Numbered from the stretch's first letter, positions 1 through 8,185 are shown. The stretch is 10,049 nt of DNA from Phycisphaerae bacterium (GCA_013044065.1 JABEVA010000044.1:1-10049), one strand, 5' to 3'. Notes: generated by a model from the sequence alone, not told the origin. Numbers and translations: made by a program.

Positions 1-1551
1 GATCTGGATCTCATTGAAGCCTGGGCCCCGGACATGGTGATTCTCGATGAAGCCCAGCGCATCAAAAACTGGAACACCATAGCCGCCCGCTGTGTGAAAA
101 AAATAGCTTCGCCCTACGCCATCGTCCTCACCGGAACGCCGCTGGAAAATCGACTCGAAGAACTGGTTTCCGTGGTGCAATTTGTGGATCGCTATCGGCT
201 CGGCCCGACCTATGAATTTCTGCATCGCCACCAGAAGCACGACCCCGAAACGGGCCGGGTGATTGGGTATCAACAGCTTGATGTCATCGGTCGCACCCTG
301 CAACCCATCCTGATCCGGCGACGCAAGAATCTGGTGCTTAAGGATTTGCCGGAGCGGCTGGATAAAACTTTCTTTGTACCCATGACTCCGCAGCAGGCCC
401 GCCATCACAGCGAAAATCGCGATGTGGTGGCCCGGCTGGTGCAGAAATGGCGGCGGCACAGATATTTATCCGAAGCGGACCGGCAGGGCCTGATGATTGC
501 CCTGCAGAATATGCGTATGAGCTGCGACAGCACCTACCTGCTCGATCATGAAACGGATTTCGGCTTCAAGGCCAATGAACTGGCCATCTTGCTGGACGAA
601 ATTCTGGAAGATCCAGATCAAAAAGTCGTTATTTTCAGCCAGTGGCTGCGTATGCACGAACTGCTGCAGCGCCGGTTGCAAGACCGACCGTGGACCCATG
701 TGCTCTTTCATGGCGGTGTGCCGGGACCAAAACGCAAAGATCTGGTGGACCGCTTCCACGAAGACAAGAATTGCCGGGCCTTTCTGGCCACCGATGCCGG
801 CGGCGTGGGCTTAAATTTGCAGCACGCCGCCTCCACCGTGCTGAATGTCGATCTGCCATGGAACCCCGCGGTGCTGGAACAACGCATCGGTCGTGTGCAT
901 CGCCTAGGACAACTCCACCCGGTGCAGGTGGTGAATTTTGTCGCTAAAGACACCATTGAAGAAGGTATGCTGGCGGTGCTGCGGTTCAAAAAGTCGCTCT
1001 TTTCCGGTGCCCTCGATGAAGGCGAATCCACGGTCATGCTGGGGGGCACGCGGCTGACCAAATTCATCGAAACAGTGGAACAAACCACCGGTGCCATTCC
1101 GCAGCCACCCACTCCCGCCTATGATGTGGCCGCGGAGGCGGCGGCGGAAGCAACGGAGATGAACCAGGCCGCGCAGCCAGGCGACGACGAAGCCCCGGCC
1201 AACGGGAAAGAACCCTCCGGCCAAAGTGGCTCCGCCGCGGGTCGGCCCCGGCACGGCCCGGAACCAACGGCACAAACAAGCCCGCCCGACCAGGCCAATC
1301 CGTGGGCCGGGTTGCTGCAAGCCGGGCTAGGTGTGCTGGAGGAATTGGCCGCGGCAAGTCGCACCGCCGCTTTGTCCCAAAGCAATACCAAGCCCTCTGC
1401 CCGGCTCCCGGCGAGCTCTTCGCTCCTGCATCAAGACCCGCACACCGGAGAATCGTATATGAAAATACCGGTACCGAGTCCGGAAGTGCTGGAACAGGCA
1501 CTGGGCGCGATTGCTTCGCTGTTGGAGCGTTTTCGCGGCCCCAAGGCTTAG
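1..1551 (+). CDS. SNF2-family DEAD/DEAH-like helicase, C-terminal part (5' end outside window)
   Basis: This is an SNF2/Swi2-type ATPase, a superfamily 2 double-stranded DNA translocase. The frame is open from the first base, so the N-terminal half with the Walker A lysine is missing. Counting residues from base 1 (516 visible), motif II is DEAQRIKN at 16-23, a DEAQ rather than DEAH box. Motif III is LTGTPLENR at 43-51, a KVVIFSQW segment of the second RecA lobe starts near 208, motif V is ATDAGGVGLNLQ at 263-274, and motif VI is QRIGRVHRLGQ at 294-304. After about residue 365 comes a roughly 110-residue Ala/Pro/Gly/Gln-rich linker, probably disordered. The protein ends in a short helix-prone tail (IPVPSPEVLEQALGAI and onward). 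Bacterial proteins of this class often carry an N-terminal SWIM or other domain, which cannot be checked here. The stop is TAG at 1549-1551, and the next start follows 16 bases later without a visible terminator, so read-through into the membrane-protein genes is likely. Family is certain; biological role is unknown. Confidence 0.93.
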   Translation, partial: DLDLIEAWAPDMVILDEAQRIKNWNTIAARCVKKIASPYAIVLTGTPLENRLEELVSVVQFVDRYRLGPTYEFLHRHQKHDPETGRVIGYQQLDVIGRTLQPILIRRRKNLVLKDLPERLDKTFFVPMTPQQARHHSENRDVVARLVQKWRRHRYLSEADRQGLMIALQNMRMSCDSTYLLDHETDFGFKANELAILLDEILEDPDQKVVIFSQWLRMHELLQRRLQDRPWTHVLFHGGVPGPKRKDLVDRFHEDKNCRAFLATDAGGVGLNLQHAASTVLNVDLPWNPAVLEQRIGRVHRLGQLHPVQVVNFVAKDTIEEGMLAVLRFKKSLFSGALDEGESTVMLGGTRLTKFIETVEQTTGAIPQPPTPAYDVAAEAAAEATEMNQAAQPGDDEAPANGKEPSGQSGSAAGRPRHGPEPTAQTSPPDQANPWAGLLQAGLGVLEELAAASRTAALSQSNTKPSARLPASSSLLHQDPHTGESYMKIPVPSPEVLEQALGAIASLLERFRGPKA

Positions 1552-1567
1552 CAGGTATGATCACCCC

Positions 1568-3712
1568 ATGGCTCTTACCGACAATATCACACCCCCAGCG
1601 CCCCCCACCAGCGGCAGCGAACTCTGGACGCTGGTGCGTGAGCGTATCGGCTGGCAAAAAATTCTGCTGGGTCTGCTGATATTCGCCCTGTCACTGCTGG
1701 CCATCTGGCCGGGAATATCCGGCGGGCGCATCTGGGATGACGGCCCGCTGATTTTCCATAATCCGCTGATTAAAGATCCCTGGGGAATTCTGAAATTTTG
1801 GTTCACACGCCACACCCCGGACTATTTTCCGATTACCTCTTCGACCTTCTGGATCGAATGGCGGCTGTGGGGCTTTGATTATCTTGCCTGGCGCGTGGTC
1901 AATGTGGGCTTTCATGCCTTGGGGGCTGTCTTTTTGTGGCGTGTGCTCAAGCAACTGAAAATACCCGCCGCCTGGCTGGGAGCGGCTTTGTTTGCGGTCC
2001 ATCCGGTGGCCGTGGAAACCACCGTATGGATCGCCGAACTTAAAAACACTCTCTCCTGGGCGTTGTTCATGCTGGCCTGGATGCTGTATCTGGATTTTGA
2101 CGCCGTCGTAGCCGCCGAGGCCGCTCTCCGCCGCGATACCATAGAGTCTTTAACGGCAACCATGCGCACTGGACGGGGTAAAAAGTGGTGGCTCTACGGT
2201 TTTTCCATCACCGTATTCGTACTGGCTCTGCTGGCCAAAACCACGGTGGTGATGTTGCCGGTGCTGCTGCTGCTTTGCGTATGGTGGCGACGCGGCAAGT
2301 GGCAATGGGCGGACTTGTGGCGCACGGTGCCGTTTTTCATCGCTTCGCTGGTGATGGGAATTATCACCTGCATTTATCAGTGGGATAATGCCTCGATTCG
2401 CGGCTACACCCGCGGTATCGGAACACGTATTGCCGGCGTGGGATGGGAAGTCTGGTTTTATCTGGGCAAGGATATTTATCCGCATCCACTGCTGGAAATT
2501 TATCCCCGCTGGGTGATTCCGGCGACGCAATGGTGGGCGTGGCTGCCGGACCTGGCCCTGGCGGCAGTGCTGGCGGCGGCTTGGTATTACCGGCGCGGAT
2601 GGGGGCGTCCGGTGCTTATGGCGCTGGGCGGATTTTGCATGGTGCTTATGCCGGTGCTGGGTTTAGTCAAAATGTCGTATTGGATTCATTCACTGGTGGC
2701 GGACCATCTGCAATATCTGGGGGTGCCGTTCTTCACGGCTTTCGTGGCGGGCGTCGGTGGCGGCCTGGCGGCCAAGTACCGCCATCTGCGAATACCGGCC
2801 GTGCTGCTGGCCGGCGTGGTTTTGACGCTGGAAGTTGGAGTCTCCTTTTATCACAGCCGCATTTTTGCCCACCCCAAAGATGTTTGGCTGCACACCCTGG
2901 AATACAACCATGGCAGTTGGGGAGCGTACATGAATAAGGGCGTGGCGGAACTCAACGCCAAGGAATATGTCAAGGCCCGCCGCGACCTGGACACCGCCCG
3001 TCGTTTGAACCGGCACAGCGGCGGCATCAGTTATGATCTGGGGTTGATGTATTTATTACGCAAAGATTACCCCAAGGCCCGCCAGGAATTTATTACCGCC
3101 CTGAAAGCCAATAAATATCGTCCCCTGGCTATCGGCAGTCTGGCCCATTGTTACCTGAAGATGGGCCGGCCCGAAAAGGCCCTGGCCGATTTATATCGTG
3201 GACTCAAAATGATGCCCGGTTCCGCTTCGCTGTGGTTCACACTTTCCGTGGTGCTGGACCACCAAGGCCATTATGGGCACGCTCTGACCGCGGTCACGCA
3301 CGCCATTAAACTCAACCCCTACGATCCGCTGGCCCGCTACGATCGAGCCTATCTTCTGGAAAAGACCGGCCATTGGCACCAAGCCTTGGCCCAATATCAC
3401 CAGGCCCTGGAAAGATTACCCGGCTTTTTCCAAGGTCATTACATGTATGCCCAAGCCCTGTTTAAGCACGGACACCCCGGGGCGGCCGCGGCCCAGTTGA
3501 GCGAAATTATTTTATTGCACGTGCCCAGTGCCCAGGTCAATTGGCACGTTCACCAATTGTTGGCCCGCGTGCTCCAGGCCGAAGGCCATCCACGTCAGGC
3601 CCAAAAGCAATTGGCCCTGGCCCGCCGTTATCAGGCCGCGTTGGCCCGGCCGCAACCGCATCACGCGCCAAAGGTTCCCCGTTCGCCCATCTTGCCGCCC
3701 ACCCGACCGTAA
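1568..3712 (+). CDS. TMTC-like GT-C membrane protein with C-terminal TPR array (paralog A)
   Basis: A 714-aa polytopic membrane protein, probably a GT-C fold, lipid-linked-sugar-dependent glycosyltransferase of the TMTC/GT105 kind; the reaction and acceptor are not known. The first membrane helix is at about 31-49, followed by WDD at 56-58, where GT-C enzymes usually carry their catalytic acidic pair. Further motifs are DYFP 85-88, HPVAVE 145-150, WIAELKN 154-160, LLAKTTVVMLP 221-231, YPHPLLEIYPRW 304-315 and VADHLQYL 377-384, spread over roughly 11-12 hydrophobic segments. A charged loop at 181-206 is longer than in its paralogs. The hinge from W440 to K457 leads into six gapless 34-residue TPRs (about 451-654), a seventh with a four-residue insertion, and a Pro-rich tail. 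ATG at 1568 was chosen because it precedes the charged N-terminus and has AGG at 1553-1555. An in-frame TTG at 1511 would overlap the helicase and adds unlikely sequence. Databases may call it simply a TPR protein. Confidence 0.92.
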   Translation: MALTDNITPPAPPTSGSELWTLVRERIGWQKILLGLLIFALSLLAIWPGISGGRIWDDGPLIFHNPLIKDPWGILKFWFTRHTPDYFPITSSTFWIEWRLWGFDYLAWRVVNVGFHALGAVFLWRVLKQLKIPAAWLGAALFAVHPVAVETTVWIAELKNTLSWALFMLAWMLYLDFDAVVAAEAALRRDTIESLTATMRTGRGKKWWLYGFSITVFVLALLAKTTVVMLPVLLLLCVWWRRGKWQWADLWRTVPFFIASLVMGIITCIYQWDNASIRGYTRGIGTRIAGVGWEVWFYLGKDIYPHPLLEIYPRWVIPATQWWAWLPDLALAAVLAAAWYYRRGWGRPVLMALGGFCMVLMPVLGLVKMSYWIHSLVADHLQYLGVPFFTAFVAGVGGGLAAKYRHLRIPAVLLAGVVLTLEVGVSFYHSRIFAHPKDVWLHTLEYNHGSWGAYMNKGVAELNAKEYVKARRDLDTARRLNRHSGGISYDLGLMYLLRKDYPKARQEFITALKANKYRPLAIGSLAHCYLKMGRPEKALADLYRGLKMMPGSASLWFTLSVVLDHQGHYGHALTAVTHAIKLNPYDPLARYDRAYLLEKTGHWHQALAQYHQALERLPGFFQGHYMYAQALFKHGHPGAAAAQLSEIILLHVPSAQVNWHVHQLLARVLQAEGHPRQAQKQLALARRYQAALARPQPHHAPKVPRSPILPPTRP

Positions 3713-3719
3713 CGCTTGG

Positions 3720-5909
3720 ATGCCACGACCCATGAAGCCAATACCCTTTGTTTCCAGTCTTCCCAGGCTGCCGACGGATCCTTCCCACGCCGCCCGGCGA
3801 CTCTGGAAATCCCCCTGGCTGGCGGGATTGGCCCTTTTCGCGGCAGCCTGGGCCATTTATTGGCCGCTGGTTCATGCCGGTTATATCTGGGATGACGCCG
3901 GCTGGATTTACCAGAATCCGGTGCTGCGACATTGGCATGGGCTGTGGTGGATCTGGTTTAAGTTTGGCGACACCATTCAATATTATCCCCTGACCTTCAC
4001 GGGATTTTTTCTCCAATACCGGCTTTGGGCCGGCCATCCGCTGGGCTATCACATTGTCAATATTTTGCTCCAGGCGGCGGCGGGAATTCTGCTGTGGAGA
4101 GTGCTGCGCCGTTTGGGTTGCCGGTGGGCCTGGCTGGCGGCATTGCTATTTACCATTGATCCGGTGCAGGTGGAAACCGTGGGCTGGGCCGCCGAACAGA
4201 AAAACCTGCTCAGCGGCATTCTCTATTTTTCTGCATTCTTGTTTTATCTGCGATTCCTGGGTTTCCAGGAGCAGGCTCCAGCGGCGGCGACGCGACCGGC
4301 GTACCGCTGGTATCTTCTGGCCACGGTGTTTTTTGCGCTGGCCCTGTTGGCCAAAACCGCAGTATGCACACTGCCGGCGGTGCTGCTGGTGGTCATCTGG
4401 TGGCGACGTGGACGCCTGCCTTGGCGCGATGTGCTGGCCACCATTCCCTGGTTTATTCTGGGCCTGGTCATGGGCCTGGTAACCATTGTGGCCGAACGCG
4501 AGCAATCCGGCGCGCACGGCAGCGCATTTCACTTTACCTGGGCCCAGCGGACGATTATCGCCGGACGCGATGTATGGTTTTATCTTTTCAAGCTCATCTG
4601 GCCGCATCCCCTGCTGGAAATTTACCCTCGCTGGCACCTCGCCGATCTTCACGGTTGGGCCTGGTGCTATCCGCTTGCGGTGGTGCTGCTCGTGGCGGTG
4701 TTGTGGGGCTTGCGCCAGCGGCTGGGACGAGGGCCGCTGGCGGCAATAGCCTTCTTTCTGCTCACGCTCTTTCCCACCCTCGGTTTTATTTCTTTCTACA
4801 CCATGATCTACACCTTCGTGGCGGATCATTATCAGTACCTGGCTTGCATTGGCCCGATTGTACTGGTGGTGGAAACCCTCGCGTGGGTGTATGAAAAAGG
4901 CCACTCTCGACTAAAGACAATCTCCGCATCGGTTGCCGCCAGCCCCCGGCCTGAAAATCTCTGGCGCGCGGGATATTTTGGCCTCACCGGTGCCGGGGTG
5001 CTGATGTTGGCCTTGGTGGCTTACGCACAAACGTGGGTCTACGTGCCGCCGCAGCGCGTCTGGAGCCATGTGCTTAGATATGATCCAACCAACTGGGCTG
5101 CGATGGAAAATCTCGCCAGTTGCGAATTTGCGGATCACCATGATCGGCGGGCCTGGCTTTTGTATCAGCAGGCGGAAATGCTTCCCGGCGGAGACAATTA
5201 CCTGGTGCATCAAGATATGGGCGACTTTGCCTTGCGGTTGCTGCGCAATTCTCCTCTGGCGGCTGCGGAATATCGCCGATCGCTGGCCTTTGATTCCCAC
5301 AACCTCACTGTCATCGAACATCTGATTGCATGTTACGAACGGATGGGGCAATGGCCAATGGCCTTGGCGGATTTGGGCCACGGCCTGCGGCTTTTCCCCC
5401 GATCGGCCAACCTGCACTTTACGCTGGCCCAACTGCTGGTGCGGGCCCATCATTACAAAGCGGCCGCCCTGCAATATACCGCCGTAGTGACCATTGAGCC
5501 GCGCAACACCATGGCCCAGTACGATCTGGCCGTAACCCTGGATCAATTAGCACAACCCTTGGCGGCAATGCGGCATTACCGGCTGGCCCTGCTTATCTCG
5601 CCGCAATTCGTCCCCGCCCATTTCAGGTACGGTCTTGATCTGCTCAAGACCGGCCATGCCGCGGATGCCGCGGCTGAATTTCGGGAGGCCATGGCTTTGG
5701 GTAAAAAGCGAATCAACATCCTGCGACAGCGCGGCCGCCTTCCCCCCGCGGCAGCCTGGGCCAATCAGGCTTTGGTCCATCTGGCTCTGGCCCAAGCCAT
5801 GGATCGGCTGGGCAACCACGCTATCGCCCGGCAGCAGCGCGACCGGGCGGCGCAAATTCAGACCTGGCTTAAGGCCAAGCACCCCGCCACCTCGCTGGGC
5901 CGGCCCTGA
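3720..5909 (+). CDS. TMTC-like GT-C membrane protein with C-terminal TPR array (paralog B)
   Basis: A 729-aa paralog with the same architecture as its upstream neighbour, inferred to be a GT-C type glycosyltransferase in the cytoplasmic membrane with unknown substrate. Motifs, numbered from the ATG at 3720: WDD 57-59, QYYP 87-90, DPVQVE 147-152, WAAEQKN 156-162, LLAKTAVCTLP 209-219, WPHPLLEIYPRW 294-305 and VADHYQYL 367-374. The third motif starts with Asp where the other three paralogs have His. About 12 hydrophobic segments end near 436. The hinge from W448 to L465 then leads into about seven TPR units (roughly 457-713); the spacing before the last is enlarged by an RGRLPPAAAW-type insertion. 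The start is ambiguous: ATG at 3720 and ATG at 3732 are both in frame, neither has a good Shine-Dalgarno, and GGA at 3718-3720 lies 11 bases before the second. The gap from the previous stop is 7 bases, so coupled expression is likely. It is most similar to paralog D, not to its immediate neighbours. Confidence 0.91.
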   Translation: MPRPMKPIPFVSSLPRLPTDPSHAARRLWKSPWLAGLALFAAAWAIYWPLVHAGYIWDDAGWIYQNPVLRHWHGLWWIWFKFGDTIQYYPLTFTGFFLQYRLWAGHPLGYHIVNILLQAAAGILLWRVLRRLGCRWAWLAALLFTIDPVQVETVGWAAEQKNLLSGILYFSAFLFYLRFLGFQEQAPAAATRPAYRWYLLATVFFALALLAKTAVCTLPAVLLVVIWWRRGRLPWRDVLATIPWFILGLVMGLVTIVAEREQSGAHGSAFHFTWAQRTIIAGRDVWFYLFKLIWPHPLLEIYPRWHLADLHGWAWCYPLAVVLLVAVLWGLRQRLGRGPLAAIAFFLLTLFPTLGFISFYTMIYTFVADHYQYLACIGPIVLVVETLAWVYEKGHSRLKTISASVAASPRPENLWRAGYFGLTGAGVLMLALVAYAQTWVYVPPQRVWSHVLRYDPTNWAAMENLASCEFADHHDRRAWLLYQQAEMLPGGDNYLVHQDMGDFALRLLRNSPLAAAEYRRSLAFDSHNLTVIEHLIACYERMGQWPMALADLGHGLRLFPRSANLHFTLAQLLVRAHHYKAAALQYTAVVTIEPRNTMAQYDLAVTLDQLAQPLAAMRHYRLALLISPQFVPAHFRYGLDLLKTGHAADAAAEFREAMALGKKRINILRQRGRLPPAAAWANQALVHLALAQAMDRLGNHAIARQQRDRAAQIQTWLKAKHPATSLGRP
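4152..4188 (+). repeat. Paralog-shared DNA segment (copy in B)
   Basis: This 37-base segment encodes the DPVQVETVGW motif. By eye it differs from 8656-8692 in paralog D at only two positions, one of which makes the His-to-Asp change. It reflects gene duplication or conversion rather than a mobile repeat. Confidence 0.6.
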
Positions 5910-6004
5910 GCCAAGCTGCCTACTTTGGCCCGATGAGGTACAATTCCCGTCGCCACCGGACACCCGACCGGTGTTGGCGGATAAGGTAACAACGAGGTTC
6001 ACGT
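5910..6004 (+). promoter_or_regulatory. Leader region of paralog C: possible -10 box and hairpin
   Basis: This 95-base gap is the longest in the window. TACAAT at 5939-5944 matches a sigma70-type -10 box well. The best hexamer 17 bases upstream, CTGCCT at 5916-5921, matches the -35 consensus at only three positions. Downstream, CACCGG (5954-5959) can pair with CCGGTG (5968-5973) around an 8-base loop. CGC (5951-5953) and GCG (5977-5979) extend the stem across a 3-base bulge. No T-run follows, so this is not a classical terminator; a 5'UTR hairpin is the better guess. The region suggests paralog C can be transcribed separately from A and B. This is a by-eye call and the promoter has little support beyond the -10 match. 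Confidence 0.3.
5994..5997 (+). promoter_or_regulatory. Shine-Dalgarno GAGG of paralog C
   Basis: GAGG lies 7 bases before the ATG at 6005. It is the only well-placed, well-matched ribosome binding site among the four paralogs and it fixes the start of paralog C. The others have weaker purine stretches at less favourable spacing. Confidence 0.6.
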
Positions 6005-8185
6005 ATGCACACAGCGGCAAACAGCGACGCAACACCGGCGGCAAACGCGGCAGGTGGCAGCTTGCCCACCCCCCGACAATGGATGGCTTGGAACATTCCA
6101 TTGCGCACCTTCGTCAACGGAGCTTTGCTGGTGGTCGCCGTGTGCATCGCCTCCTGGCCGGCGCTCAACGGTCGCTTCATCTGGCAGGATTGGCACAACA
6201 TTCTCAACAACCTGCTGGTCACCAGTAAAGCGGGCCTGACCAATCTCTGGTACTCTCCGTCACAAACGCACTTCGCCCCCTTGACCAAAACCTTCTTCTG
6301 GCTGGAATACCACTGGTTTGGCCCATCTCCGCTGGGCTACCATGTCCTAAGTCTGCTCCTTACCAGCGGCTTGGCCATTTTGTTCTGGCGATTTCTGCTC
6401 CGGCTGGCCATTCCCGGAGCCTTCGCCGCCGCCCTCATTTTTGCCACACATCCCTTGACCCTGCAAACCACCGCATACATTTCCCAGACCGGCAGCATCC
6501 TGGCCACCGGCTTCTTGCTTGCCGGCCTGTGGTTTTGGGTTGACTATCTCGATGCCCCCCAGCACCAATGGCGACGCATCGTCAGTTTGGGGTTCATCGT
6601 GGCGGCCTTGCTTTGCCATCCCATGTTGGTTGCGGGGGCACCGCTGCTGGTGCTGCTGCTGACATGGTGGCAGGGTAAACCGCTGAACCGGCAACTGTGG
6701 CGTGATCTGGTACCGGTGCTGGTTTTTATGGTGCTGGTCGTGGCGGCCACGCTTTGGTTTTCAGGGCCGGTGGCCGCCAAGGCCAATCTTCCGCTCAACC
6801 AGCGGTTGGCGATAAGCGGCTGGGCGTTCTGGTTTTATCTTTCCAAGCTGCTTTGGCCGGTAAACTTGACCCTGATCTACAAGCCTTGGTCCATTGCCGC
6901 CGCCGGTTTTTGGGCCTATCTGCCCCTGGTGGCCGCCATGGTGGTCTTCGCCGGTTTGATTTGGTTGGCGGCGAATCGCAACCTCACTGGCCGGGCCATT
7001 CTCCTGGGATTGGGGTTTTATCTCTTAGCGCTGCTGCCGGTGATCGGCCTGATCAAGCTGCCCTGGATGCGTTACACCACCGCCGCCAATACCCTTTCCT
7101 ACCTGGCCATTCTGGGGATTATGGCACTCGTTGGTGCCGCCTGGCGGCATTGGCATGATCGGCTTAAGACCGGGGGGCGCATCACTCTGGAGGCCTTGGG
7201 CCTGGTGGTGGTGTTGATTTTACTGACCGTTTCCAACCTCAGCGCCCAGCTTTATCAATATCCCTCGCTCCTTTGGCAGAGCACCCTCAAAACCAATCCA
7301 TTGGCGTGGCCCGCACACAATAACCTGGCTCAAATTGCCATGCGTTTTCGCCCGGCCCGGGTATTTAGCGCTCGGCGACAGGCCCAACAGGCCGTTGTCA
7401 TTGATCCCAACGACCTTGCCGCCCGACTGCTGCTCTCCAAGGTGGACTTCGAAGTTGGCGATACCAAAGCGGGCCTGGCGCAACTGGCCGATATCCTCAA
7501 ACGCGACCCCCACAATGGCCACGCCTTAAGTCGTATGGCCATTGTGGCCCTGGCCCATCACCAGATCACACTGGCGCTACGCTACGCCACAGCCGCGGTT
7601 AAAGCCCATCCGGATATGCCTCAGACCAACATGGCCCTTGGGCAGGTACTCATGTACATGGGACATTGGGACAGGGCGGTAAAGTATCTGGGCAAAGCCG
7701 TGCGAACCTCCCCCTCCTACACCGCGGCGCACGTAGCCCTGGGAGCGGTATTTTTGCACACCGGCAAACTGGCCTTTGCCGTGCGCGAGTATCGCCGGGC
7801 CGTGAAGCTGGACCCCGAAAATATTCCCCTGCGCTTTGCCTATGCCCGCCTGCTGGCCCGTATTGGTCTGGTCGATCAGGCCAACGAGGAATTTCACACC
7901 CTGCTGGCCCGCCGCCCCCACAACGCCGAGTTATACCAGGCCTACGGCTTGTTTTTGCTGCGCAACGAGGTTTACCGGCGCGCCGCTGTCCAATTGCGTC
8001 ATGCGTTGAAAATAAATTCCCACAATGCCATGACTTGGATGCTTTTGTCCGTGGCCTTGCAAAAGCAGGGCTTGGCGGCCCAGTCGCGGACCTGCGTGAA
8101 ACAGGCCCAAAAGATTGATCCCAATATCATGGCTCATAGGCCGCACCTGCGACCTTCGCCCAAATCTGGACCTCCTCATGAATAA
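6005..8185 (+). CDS. Degenerate TMTC-like membrane protein with intact TPR array, candidate pseudoenzyme (paralog C)
   Basis: A 726-aa paralog with the same overall plan: a short Ala-rich N-terminus, first membrane segment at about 37-54, about 11 hydrophobic segments, a hinge (W424 to L441) and eight TPRs. The last seven repeats run without gaps at 34-residue spacing from 471 to about 707, many ending in DPxN or PHN. The membrane domain aligns with paralogs A, B and D but has lost most of their polar motif residues. WDD has become WQD (60-62), QYYP is HFAP (89-92), HPVxVE is HPLTLQ (149-154), and W-x-AExKN is YISQTGS (158-164). LLAKT is LLCHP (202-206), PHPLLEIYPRW is PVNLTLIYKPW (285-295), and VADHxQYL is reduced to TAANTLSYL (359-367). 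The reading frame is undamaged and framework residues are kept, so this is not an ordinary decaying pseudogene. I infer a non-catalytic membrane/TPR partner or an enzyme with changed chemistry. ATG at 6005 is supported by the GAGG site. Confidence 0.92.
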   Translation: MHTAANSDATPAANAAGGSLPTPRQWMAWNIPLRTFVNGALLVVAVCIASWPALNGRFIWQDWHNILNNLLVTSKAGLTNLWYSPSQTHFAPLTKTFFWLEYHWFGPSPLGYHVLSLLLTSGLAILFWRFLLRLAIPGAFAAALIFATHPLTLQTTAYISQTGSILATGFLLAGLWFWVDYLDAPQHQWRRIVSLGFIVAALLCHPMLVAGAPLLVLLLTWWQGKPLNRQLWRDLVPVLVFMVLVVAATLWFSGPVAAKANLPLNQRLAISGWAFWFYLSKLLWPVNLTLIYKPWSIAAAGFWAYLPLVAAMVVFAGLIWLAANRNLTGRAILLGLGFYLLALLPVIGLIKLPWMRYTTAANTLSYLAILGIMALVGAAWRHWHDRLKTGGRITLEALGLVVVLILLTVSNLSAQLYQYPSLLWQSTLKTNPLAWPAHNNLAQIAMRFRPARVFSARRQAQQAVVIDPNDLAARLLLSKVDFEVGDTKAGLAQLADILKRDPHNGHALSRMAIVALAHHQITLALRYATAAVKAHPDMPQTNMALGQVLMYMGHWDRAVKYLGKAVRTSPSYTAAHVALGAVFLHTGKLAFAVREYRRAVKLDPENIPLRFAYARLLARIGLVDQANEEFHTLLARRPHNAELYQAYGLFLLRNEVYRRAAVQLRHALKINSHNAMTWMLLSVALQKQGLAAQSRTCVKQAQKIDPNIMAHRPHLRPSPKSGPPHE

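Noticed and set aside
1511..1567. Upstream TTG start extending paralog A into the helicase gene
   Set aside because: The added residues are not like the paralog N-termini, and the ATG at 1568 gives an N-terminus similar in length to the other copies.
1064..1657. 197-codon open frame on the - strand across the helicase tail and start of paralog A
   Set aside because: Its Pro/Arg/Ala-rich translation is the expected antisense shadow of the G+C-rich linker; no family features.
3528..3719. Upstream extension of paralog B into the end of paralog A
   Set aside because: The extension overlaps the TPR coding region of A in another frame, is Arg/Pro/Trp-rich, and would push the first membrane segment far from the N-terminus.
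4146..4904. 252-codon open frame on the - strand inside paralog B
   Set aside because: It lies wholly antisense to a clearly coding membrane gene. Its Gln/Arg/His/Pro-rich translation shows no domain and there is no ribosome binding site context.
5951..5979. Rho-independent terminator after paralog B
   Set aside because: The hairpin is imperfect and no T-run follows it on the + strand, so a terminator call is not supported.
5547..6101. 184-codon - strand frame covering the end of B, the gap and the start of C
   Set aside because: It is antisense to two supported genes, has no recognisable motif, and its composition matches that of other shadow frames.
6005..8185. Paralog C as an ordinary pseudogene
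   Set aside because: There is no stop or frameshift over 726 codons, TPR spacing is exact, and it has the best ribosome binding site of the array. It is better viewed as an intact gene with altered motifs.
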